NCBI GenBank assembly: GCA_030430255.1 | Contig: JAUIGD010000016.1 | Span: 1-35,168, forward strand | Origin: Verrucomicrobiia bacterium | GTDB taxonomy: Bacteria > Verrucomicrobiota > Verrucomicrobiia > Verrucomicrobiales > DEV007 | Direction: 5' to 3' | DNA length: 35,168 nucleotides | Notes under the pieces: model-generated | Databases searched by the model: none | The model's input: the letters and a program-made list of their open reading frames with translations, nothing else | What the model was told of the DNA's origin: nothing | Translations under genes and position numbers: made by a program | Shown: positions 7,709 through 14,621 of the stretch, one piece after another | How positions within the stretch are numbered: position 1 is the first letter of the stretch | How the letters are laid out: each line of letters opens with the position of its first letter

Positions 7709-8734
7709 ATGCATCCCTACATGCCCGAACCCGACCGCTACGACGGCCGCATGCCCTACCGCAAATGCGGCAAATGGGGCCTCAAACTCCCCGCGATCAC
7801 CCTCGGCTGCTGGCACCACTTCGGCGGCCCCGCCCCGACCGAAGAACAGCGCCGCATGATCTACGCCGCCTTCGACGCCGGCATCACCCACTTCGACCTA
7901 GCCAACAACTACGGCCCGCCCTACGGCAGCGCCGAGGCCAATGTCGGCCGCATCCTCAAAGACCTGCCGCGCCACGAGATCGTGATCTCCACCAAGGCCG
8001 GCTACGACATGTGGCCCGGCCCCTACGGCGAGTGGGGCTCGCGCAAATACCTGCTCAACAGCCTCGAGCAGTCGCTGCGCCGCATGGAGCTGCCCTACGT
8101 CGACCTGTTCTACAGCCACCGCTTCGACCCCGACACCCCACTCGAGGAGACCTTGAGTGCGCTCGACACCGCCGTCTCCTCCGGGAGGGCGCTCTACGCC
8201 GGCATCAGTTCCTACAACACCGCCCAGACCCACGAGGCCGTCGGCCTCTGCGAGCGCCGCGGCTGGGCGCCGATCATCATCCACCAGCCGAACTACTCGA
8301 TGTTCAACCGCTGGATCGAACGCGGCCTCCGCGACGCCGCCGGCAAGCTCGGGCTCGGCATCATCGCCTTCTGCCCCCTCTACCAAGGTCTGCTCACCGA
8401 CAAATACCTCGACGGCATCCCCGCCGGCTCGCGCGCCGCGACCACCGACGGCCTGCTCCGCGACGAAGAGCTCTGCGCCGAGGTGATCGACGTCCTGCGC
8501 GGCCTGAACGCGATCGCCTCCGACCGCGGCCAGTCCCTCGCCCAGATGGCGCTGTCCTGGGTGCTGCGCGACGGCCGCGTCACCTCCGCCCTCATCGGCG
8601 CCAGCTCCGCCGAGCAGATCAAGGAGAACGCCAAAGCCGTCGAGAAGATCGATTTCGCCGACGACGAACTCTGCGCCATCGACTCCCTCCTCGCCAAAGT
8701 CCAAATGCCCGGGTCCCTGTGGGCCGGCGAGTGA
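7709..8734 (+). CDS. Aldo/keto reductase, YghZ/Gpr-like
   Basis: A 341-residue (beta/alpha)8 NADPH-dependent reductase. The catalytic tetrad is visible: Asp and Tyr in THFDLANNYGPPYGSAE, Lys in ISTKAGYDM, and His in LFYSHRFDP. The NNYGPPYGSAE segment and the WPGPYGEWGSRKYL loop are characteristic of the L-glyceraldehyde-3-phosphate reductase (YghZ) and Kv-beta-like branch. C-terminal cofactor motif: SALIGASSAEQIKEN. ATG 7709 is used; ATG 7721 is possible. Starts further upstream (7628) would overlap the divergent dehydrogenase and add an Arg-rich leader. It reads divergently from the zinc dehydrogenase and stops 22 bp before the ABC ATPase gene, so it may be co-transcribed with it, though no functional link is evident. 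Confidence 0.93.
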   Translation: MHPYMPEPDRYDGRMPYRKCGKWGLKLPAITLGCWHHFGGPAPTEEQRRMIYAAFDAGITHFDLANNYGPPYGSAEANVGRILKDLPRHEIVISTKAGYDMWPGPYGEWGSRKYLLNSLEQSLRRMELPYVDLFYSHRFDPDTPLEETLSALDTAVSSGRALYAGISSYNTAQTHEAVGLCERRGWAPIIIHQPNYSMFNRWIERGLRDAAGKLGLGIIAFCPLYQGLLTDKYLDGIPAGSRAATTDGLLRDEELCAEVIDVLRGLNAIASDRGQSLAQMALSWVLRDGRVTSALIGASSAEQIKENAKAVEKIDFADDELCAIDSLLAKVQMPGSLWAGE

Positions 8735-8756
8735 CCACCATCCCCCCGCACCCGCG

Positions 8757-9419
8757 ATGCCCATCGTCAGCCTCGACTCCGTCACCAAAACCTTCCCCGA
8801 CGCCGAGGGCGGCGCGCGCCGGACGGTCATCGACTCGCTCAGCCTCGACGTCGCCGAGGGCGAGAGCTTGGCGATCGTTGGCCCCTCGGGCTGCGGCAAG
8901 AGCACCCTGCTCAACCTCATGGGCACGCTCGACACGCCCGACTCCGGCACCGTGACACTCTGCGGCCGCGATGTCGCCAAGCTCACCGACCGCGAGCTCG
9001 CCGCCCTGCGCGCGGCGGAGCTGGGCTTCATCTTCCAGCTCCACCACCTGCTCCCCCAAGCCACCGTGCTGGAGAACGTCGTCCTGCCCGCCCTCGCGCT
9101 GCCGGACAGAGGAGCGCCCGCGGCGGCGCGCGAGCGCGCCAAGGACTTGTTAGCGAAAGTCGGCCTCGGCGACCACCTCGCCAAGCGCCCCGCCCAACTC
9201 TCAGGCGGCGAGCGCCAGCGCGCCGCCGTCGTCCGCGCCCTGATCAACGAGCCCTCCCTCCTGCTCGCCGACGAGCCCACCGGTGCCCTCGATCAGACCC
9301 GCGCCGCCGAACTCGTCGACCTCCTCCTCCAGCTCAACCGCGAAGAGGGCGTCGCCCTTGTCATGGTCACCCACGACCCCGGCCAGGCCGAGCAGATGGG
9401 GCGCACGCTGCAGCTGTAG
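8757..9419 (+). CDS. ABC transporter ATPase, LolD/MacB-like
   Basis: A 220-residue ATP-binding subunit of a type VII (MacB/LolCDE-type) exporter. Walker A is VGPSGCGKST, the Q-loop is in FIFQLHHLLPQATVLENV, the signature is LSGGERQRAAVVRAL, Walker B is LLLADEPTGALD, and the switch histidine is in MVTHD. The FQxHxLLP and ADEPTGxLD patterns are characteristic of LolD/FtsE/MacB ATPases that drive lipoprotein release or periplasmic mechanotransmission. The only permease candidate is the FtsX-family protein at 10139, which follows on the same strand but is separated by a 719-bp repeat spacer. It is not identified strictly as LolD because no LolC/LolE pair is present. Confidence 0.93.
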   Translation: MPIVSLDSVTKTFPDAEGGARRTVIDSLSLDVAEGESLAIVGPSGCGKSTLLNLMGTLDTPDSGTVTLCGRDVAKLTDRELAALRAAELGFIFQLHHLLPQATVLENVVLPALALPDRGAPAAARERAKDLLAKVGLGDHLAKRPAQLSGGERQRAAVVRALINEPSLLLADEPTGALDQTRAAELVDLLLQLNREEGVALVMVTHDPGQAEQMGRTLQL

Positions 9420-9461
9420 CCTTCCTCAGGCGCCCCGGAAGGCGCACCGCCCCACCCGGTC

Positions 9462-10010
9462 CTGGAGGGCGGAGCTCCGTCTCCGCCGTGACCCCACCGG
9501 TTCCCCGCTCCGCAAACCGACCGCCACCCAGGGCAAACCCATCGCCGCCGCACGCGGGGCTCCGCGCCCTGCCACCCACGCGCCGGAGCGCGAGCATCTT
9601 GCTCGCCCCGCGACGTGGCATCGGCGTCTCGCCGATGTCCGTGCCAGCGGCGTCCCGCCGCTGAGCCACCCCACCCTGGAGGGCGGAGCTCCGTCTCCGC
9701 CGTGACCCCACCGGTTCCCCGCTCCGCAGACCGTCCCCCACCCAGGGCAAACCCATCCCCGCCGCATCCGGGGCTCCGCGCCCTGCCACCCACGCGCCGG
9801 AGCGCGAGCATCTTGCTCGCCCCACGACGTGGCATCGGCGTCTCGCCGATGTCCGTGCCAGCGGCGTCCCGCCGCTGAGCCACCCCACCCTGGAGGGCGG
9901 AGCTCCGTCTGCGCCGTGACCCCACCGGTTCCCCGCTCCACAAACCAGACCCCGCCAAGGGCAAACCCATCGCCGCCGCACGCGGGACTCCGCGCCCTGC
10001 CGCCCGCGCC
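9462..10010. repeat. 214-bp tandem repeat, about 2.6 copies
   Basis: Units begin with CTGGAGGGCGGAGCTCCGTC at 9462, 9676 and 9890; the third stops matching near 10010. Copies 1 and 2 are almost identical; copy 3 carries more changes. Each full unit holds a palindrome-rich GGCGGAGCTCCGTCTCCGCC segment and three TCY-loop hairpins. In unit 1 these are GCGAGCATCTTGCTCGC (9590-9606), ATCGGCGTCTCGCCGAT (9620-9636) and AGCGGCGTCCCGCCGCT (9646-9662). Near-identity of the first two units suggests recent duplication. Confidence 0.95.
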
Positions 10011-10014
10011 GCGC

Positions 10015-10034
10015 GGCAAGCGGGGACGCTTGCC
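10015..10034. repeat. Perfect 8-bp-stem hairpin at the end of the tandem array
   Basis: GGCAAGCGGGGACGCTTGCC has a perfect eight-base stem with a GGGA loop. It occupies the place where the first hairpin of a fourth set would be expected (GCGAGCATCTTGCTCGC in unit 1), but with a different stem sequence, as if hairpin identity were exchangeable. Confidence 0.85.
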
Positions 10035-10138
10035 CTCCGGCTCCGCACCGCCTCCCCTCAAACCACCCACCGGCGCCGCTGTCGGATTCTCTTGGGCATT
10101 CGGACATTTGCGCTTTGGTGTCCCCGTCACCGCCCACC

Positions 10139-13100
10139 ATGCTCTCCCTCGCCCTCTCCGGCCTGCGCCACTACTGGAAGCTCTCGCTGATGCTCGGCCT
10201 CGGCGTGTTTCTCGCCGCCGCCGTCCTCACCGGCTCGCTGCTCGTCGGCGACTCCGTCAAAGCGACCCTCCGCGCCGCCGCCGCCGAACGCGTCGGCCCC
10301 GTCGAGGAAGCGCTCGTCGGCGCCGACCGCTTCTTCACCGCCGCGCTCGCCGATGCCGCGCCGCCCGAGGCCGTCATCGCCCCGGCCTTGTTCGTCCCGG
10401 GCACCGTCTCGACCCCCGACAAGAAAAAGCGCGTCAACGGCGCCTGGATCTATGGCGTCGACACGCGCTTCTGGAAGCTCGCCGGACTCCCAGAGCCACC
10501 CGCCGGCCGCTTCTTCGCACTCGGCGGCCCCTTGGCCGAACGCATGGGCGCCACCGTCGGCGAGCGCTTCGTCGCCCGCATGGAGCTCCCCGGGCGGGTT
10601 TCGCGCGACGCCCCGCTCTCCGGAGAGACGGAGCAAACCGCCAGCGTCGCCGGCGCGGTCACGCACATCATCCCCGCCGCGACCATGGGCCGTTTCAGCC
10701 TGCTCGCCGAACAGACGGCGGCGCTGAACGTGTTCGTGCCGCTCGAAACCCTGCAGGAGAAGCTTGAGAAGCCGGGTCGCGCCAACCTCCTCCTGGGCGC
10801 CACGGCGGGAGCCATCGCCCCCCTGACGGAGTCGGCCTGGACGCTCGCCGACGCCGAACTCCGGACCCGCACCACACCGGAGGGCGGGCACGAGATCGTC
10901 AGCGACCGCGTGTTCATCAGCGAGGCCGAGGAGGCCGCGATCCTCGCCGTCGATCCCGGCGCCGAGGGCGTGCTCTCCTACCTGATCAACGAGTTCCGCC
11001 ACGGGGGGAGCGCGACCCCTTACTCGGTGGCGACCGGCATCGGCCCGCGCACCGCCGCCGCCTTCGGTGTCCCCGACCTCGGCGACGACCAGATGATCCT
11101 CACCGACTGGCTGGCCGCCGGGAGCGAGCTCGGCGGCGTCGGCGCGGCGGTCGGCGACCGCGTGCGCATCGTCTACTTCGAGGTCACCGACTCGCGCGAG
11201 TTCCTCGAGATCGGCGACGGGCTCGACGCCGGCGGTGCGGAGGCGCCGGACGACGTCGTCGAATTCGAGGTGGCGGGGGTCGTGCCGATGACCCACCCCG
11301 GCGTCAACGGGGGCTGGGTGCCCGACTTCCCCGGGCTGGAGACCGCCGACTCACTCGCCGACTGGGAGAGCGGCATGCCGATCGACACCTCGAAGATCCG
11401 CACCGACACCGACGAGAAGTATTGGGACGACTACCGCGCGACGCCGAAGGCCTTCATCAGCCTCGCCGCCGCACAGCGCCTCTGGGGCAACCGTTTCGGC
11501 AAAACCAGCGCCCTGCGGCTCGCGGGGAGCGCGTTCGACGAGGCCGCCTTCACCGCGGACCTGCGCCGCGAGCTCTCGCTCACCGACCTCGGCATGGCGC
11601 TGCGCCACCCGCGCTCCGAGGCCCAGCAGTCGGTCTCCCGCGCGCTCGACTTCGGCGCCCTGTTCGGCTCGCTGAGCGGCTTCCTCATCATTTCCGCCTT
11701 GTTGTTGGTCGCCCTGCTGTGCGCCTTCGGCATGGAGGCGCGCGCGGGCCAGATCGGCGTCCTCGGCGCGCTCGGCTTCCGCCGCGCGGGCGTGCGGAAA
11801 CTCTTCCTGCTCGAGGGCGCCTTCGTCTCCGCCGGCGCGGCCCTGCTCGGCGCGCTGGCCGGCATCCTCTACACGAAGGCCGCCCTGTGGGCGCTCGGGG
11901 GCGTCTGGCGAGACGCCTCGGCGGGCGTCGATTTCACCTTCGCCGCGCGCCCGGCCTCGGTCGCGATCGGCGCCGTCGCCACCTTCGCCATGGCGTTGCT
12001 GACGCTCTGGCTCGCCGGGCGCAAACTCACCGCCCTGCCGCCGCGCGCGCTGCTGGCCGGCGAGACTTCGGCGCCGCCGGAAGGCGCGGCCAAGCGCGGC
12101 CGGCTGCCGGTTTGGCTCGTCGGCGGCGGGCTGCTCGGCGGCCTCGCCGCGGTCGCCGCGGGGCTGGGCCTCGAGGGCGAGAAGCTCGCCGGTGCCTTCT
12201 TCGGCGCGGGCTTCGCTTTGCTGGTCGCCGGCCTCGCCGGACTGTTGCTGCTGCTGCGCCGCCTCGACCGCGCGGATGTCGACGCCGAACCCGACCTCGC
12301 GGCGCTCGGGCGCCGCAACGCCCTGCGCAAACCCGGCCGCTCGCTCGCCGTCGCAGGCATGGTCGCCTCCGGCGTCTTCCTCGTCGCCGCCGTCAACGCC
12401 TTCCGCCTCAAGACCGACCCCGACCCCTCGCGCCGCGACACCGGCACCGGCGGCTTCGCCTTCGTCGGCACCTCGACGCTGCCGATCTACGACGACCTCG
12501 ACGACCCGGCGACGCGCGACGCCGTCGGGCTTCAGGACTACTCCACCGAGCAGCTCGACTTCGTCCCCTTCCGCGTCCGCCGCGACGGCGAGGAGGCGAG
12601 CTGCCTGAACCTCAACCACGCCGTCCGCCCCCGCGTGCTCGGCGTCGCCCCCGAAGAGCTCGCCTCGCGCGCCGCGTTCCGCTTCGCCTCGGTGTGGAAG
12701 GGCGCGCACGGCGGCGACGGCGAGTCCCCGTGGGCCGCGCTCGGCCGCCCGCTCGATGACGGCACCGTCCCCGCGGTGGGCGACAAGGCCTCCGTCATGT
12801 GGGCGCTCAAGAAGAAGCTCGGCGACACCGTGGCCTACCCCGACGGCAGGGGTGGCGAGGTGGAGCTGCGCATCGTCGCCCTGTTGGAGAACTCCGTCCT
12901 GCAGGGCAACCTCGTGATCGCCGAGGACGTGTTCAAAGAGCACTTCCCCGCCGCCGGCGGCTACGAGTTCTTCCTCGCCGACGTCGCCGGCAGCGAACAG
13001 GAACAGGACCGCGCCATCGCCGACGCGACGGGGGCGCTGGAGCAGCGCGGCGCCGCCTTCGAGCGCGCCGGCGACCGCCTCGCCGCCTACGCGGGGGTGC

Positions 13101-13486
13101 AGAACACCTACATCTCGATCTTCAGCGTGCTCGGCGGGCTGGGCGTGCTTCTGGGCACCGCCGGGGTCGGGTTGGTGATCGCCCGCAACGTCCTCGAGCG
13201 GCGCGCCGAGGTCGGCCTCATGGGCGCGCTCGGCTTCCGCCGCCGCTCGCTGGTGCGCATGGTGCTGAGCGAGCACCTGCTGCTCGTGCTGGCGGGCACC
13301 GGCATCGGCGCCGTCGCCGCCCTCGCCGCCGTGGCGCCGAACCTGCTCGGGCGCGCCGCCGGTTTCCCGGTCGCCACCGTCGCCGTGCTCGTGCTCGCCA
13401 TCGCCGCCGCCGGCCTGCTGTTCTGCTGGGCCGCCGCCCGGATCGCGTTGCGCGGGCGCCTCGTCGATGCTATCCGCAGCGAATGA
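10139..13486 (+). CDS. FtsX-family ABC transporter permease (large, two FtsX domains)
   Basis: A 1115-residue inner-membrane permease of the MacB/LolC type. One N-terminal membrane helix (about 15-37) precedes a long periplasmic domain. A first FtsX domain lies at about 505-640 with GFLIISALLLVALLCAFGM and the coupling segment GQIGVLGALGFRRAGVRKLF. Central helices follow at about 660-750, then a second periplasmic domain, and a second FtsX domain at about 985-1110 with EVGLMGALGFRRRSLVRMVL. The repeated GALGFRR motif marks the internal duplication, so one chain may supply both permease halves. ATG 10139 is preferred over TTG 10115 and GTG 10118. The partner ATPase is probably the gene at 8757. 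Its stop overlaps the next ATG (ATGA). Substrate unknown; lipoprotein or envelope export is the likely theme. Confidence 0.9.
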   Translation: MLSLALSGLRHYWKLSLMLGLGVFLAAAVLTGSLLVGDSVKATLRAAAAERVGPVEEALVGADRFFTAALADAAPPEAVIAPALFVPGTVSTPDKKKRVNGAWIYGVDTRFWKLAGLPEPPAGRFFALGGPLAERMGATVGERFVARMELPGRVSRDAPLSGETEQTASVAGAVTHIIPAATMGRFSLLAEQTAALNVFVPLETLQEKLEKPGRANLLLGATAGAIAPLTESAWTLADAELRTRTTPEGGHEIVSDRVFISEAEEAAILAVDPGAEGVLSYLINEFRHGGSATPYSVATGIGPRTAAAFGVPDLGDDQMILTDWLAAGSELGGVGAAVGDRVRIVYFEVTDSREFLEIGDGLDAGGAEAPDDVVEFEVAGVVPMTHPGVNGGWVPDFPGLETADSLADWESGMPIDTSKIRTDTDEKYWDDYRATPKAFISLAAAQRLWGNRFGKTSALRLAGSAFDEAAFTADLRRELSLTDLGMALRHPRSEAQQSVSRALDFGALFGSLSGFLIISALLLVALLCAFGMEARAGQIGVLGALGFRRAGVRKLFLLEGAFVSAGAALLGALAGILYTKAALWALGGVWRDASAGVDFTFAARPASVAIGAVATFAMALLTLWLAGRKLTALPPRALLAGETSAPPEGAAKRGRLPVWLVGGGLLGGLAAVAAGLGLEGEKLAGAFFGAGFALLVAGLAGLLLLLRRLDRADVDAEPDLAALGRRNALRKPGRSLAVAGMVASGVFLVAAVNAFRLKTDPDPSRRDTGTGGFAFVGTSTLPIYDDLDDPATRDAVGLQDYSTEQLDFVPFRVRRDGEEASCLNLNHAVRPRVLGVAPEELASRAAFRFASVWKGAHGGDGESPWAALGRPLDDGTVPAVGDKASVMWALKKKLGDTVAYPDGRGGEVELRIVALLENSVLQGNLVIAEDVFKEHFPAAGGYEFFLADVAGSEQEQDRAIADATGALEQRGAAFERAGDRLAAYAGVQNTYISIFSVLGGLGVLLGTAGVGLVIARNVLERRAEVGLMGALGFRRRSLVRMVLSEHLLLVLAGTGIGAVAALAAVAPNLLGRAAGFPVATVAVLVLAIAAAGLLFCWAAARIALRGRLVDAIRSE

Positions 13487-14145
13487 GACGTCCCGCCCTA
13501 CCCGCCTCCCTCGCCGCCGGTCTCACGCTCGCCGCCTCGCTCGCGGTCGCGTCCTCACAAGACACCAAGCCGGCCCCCGAGCCCTTCGCCGACGACTTCG
13601 AATCCGCTGAGCTCGGCTCGCTCCCGGACGGCATGATGGAGATCGACGGCTCTTTTGCCGTCGCCGAGACCGAGGGCGGCAAGGCGCTCGAGATGGCCGC
13701 CGAACCGCTCACCGAGAACGCCGTCCTGTTCGGCCCGTCGGTGAAGGGCGGCGCCACCGTCTCCGCGAAGGTGCTCGCCTACAAGAAGCGCCGCAGCTAC
13801 CCGCGCTTCGGCGTCGGCCTGCACGGCATCTCGGGCTTCCGCCTGCGCGTCGTCCCCTCGAAAGGCGAGCTCGAACTCGTCAAGAACGAGGAGCCGGTCA
13901 AGGCCGTGCCCTACGACTGGCCGGCCGACACCTGGATTCAGCTCGAGCTGTCGGTGGCGTCCGACGGTGAAGATCGCTGGAAGGTGGAGGCCCGCGTCTG
14001 GCCGGTCGGGGCCGAGCGCCCCACCGAGCCGAGCATCGCCCATGCCCACGAGGGCCGCCCCGGCCAGGGCAAGGCCTCGCTCTGGGGGACGCCCTACTCG
14101 GGCAAGGTCGCCCAGTTCGACGACATCAGCATCCGCCCGGAGTAG
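13483..14145 (+). CDS. Secreted beta-sandwich (LamG/concanavalin-like) protein of unknown function
   Basis: A 220-residue exported protein. Residues 1-25 form a signal peptide (MRRPALPASLAAGLTLAASL, then AVASSQ). The mature part starts with a DDFESAELGSLPDGM segment, as in laminin-G/concanavalin-like domains, has alternating strands throughout, and ends with GKVAQFDDISIRPE, the usual closing strand of such domains (compare FDDVxV endings in DUF1080-like proteins). No catalytic residues can be assigned. Its ATG overlaps the permease stop by ATGA, so it is translationally coupled to the ABC permease and may be a periplasmic accessory protein or cargo of that system. That link is inference from position. 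Confidence 0.8.
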   Translation: MRRPALPASLAAGLTLAASLAVASSQDTKPAPEPFADDFESAELGSLPDGMMEIDGSFAVAETEGGKALEMAAEPLTENAVLFGPSVKGGATVSAKVLAYKKRRSYPRFGVGLHGISGFRLRVVPSKGELELVKNEEPVKAVPYDWPADTWIQLELSVASDGEDRWKVEARVWPVGAERPTEPSIAHAHEGRPGQGKASLWGTPYSGKVAQFDDISIRPE

Positions 14146-14280
14146 CAGGCGGCCGGACTTCCCGGTTGCGGCGCGGATCGCCTCCGGCATGGCCGGCCCA
14201 TCCCGCTGACTCGTCGCCGACCGGTGGCCGCGGGTTCTCCGCCCTTGACGCCGCCCGCATCGCCGCGCTATCGGGGCACC

Positions 14281-14511
14281 GTGAAAGCGCTTCCCCTCAC
14301 CCTCTGCCTCGCCGCATCGGCCCTCGCCATCTCCTGCCGGACCAAGGAGCCGTCCTTCGGCATCCCCGACCCGAAACCGTCCCTCAAGGAGCGGGTCTTC
14401 AGCGACGATCGGGCCGACCGCTGGGCGAAGAAGCGCGATGAGTGGTCGCGGCGCGAAGATGAGCGCGCCCAGCGGATGTTCGACCGCATGAAGAGCGACA
14501 ACTACCGCTGA
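14281..14511 (+). CDS. Small lipoprotein
   Basis: A 76-residue protein starting at GTG 14281. The N-terminus VKALPLTLCLAASALAISC is a type II signal peptide with lipobox A-I-S-C; the mature lipoprotein begins Cys-Arg-Thr-Lys. The remainder is highly charged and likely helical, with RADRWAKKRDEWSRREDER and a MFDRMKSDNYR end. An in-frame start 19 codons upstream would place a Pro/Arg stretch before the signal peptide and is rejected. It lies 135 bp after the beta-sandwich gene and 110 bp before giant CotH protein 1, same strand. Function unknown; the lipoprotein call rests on the lipobox. Confidence 0.72.
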   Translation: MKALPLTLCLAASALAISCRTKEPSFGIPDPKPSLKERVFSDDRADRWAKKRDEWSRREDERAQRMFDRMKSDNYR

Positions 14512-14621
14512 GCCCGCCGCCGACTTCGGCAGCGCGCCGAAAAGCGTCCCGCCGCACGGCAACGCACAGGAAATTCCGCATCGCCAAGCGGGCGGCGATG
14601 CGCATACTATCGGGCACCCCC

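Larger units (their letters stand above)
9420..10138. repeat. 719-bp noncoding spacer made mostly of tandem repeats
   Basis: The gap between the ABC ATPase and its presumed permease contains no credible gene. About 550 bp of it is the 214-bp tandem array at 9462-10010; the rest is an extra hairpin at 10015-10034 and roughly 100 bp of ordinary sequence before the permease ATG. Open frames crossing the array encode the same peptides in different frames because 214 is not divisible by three, which argues against coding. Confidence 0.85.

Noticed and set aside
9293-10140. Three minus-strand frames of 234-257 codons across the 214-bp array
   Set aside because: The same peptides appear in different frames because the period is not a multiple of three. 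They are repeat translations, not genes.
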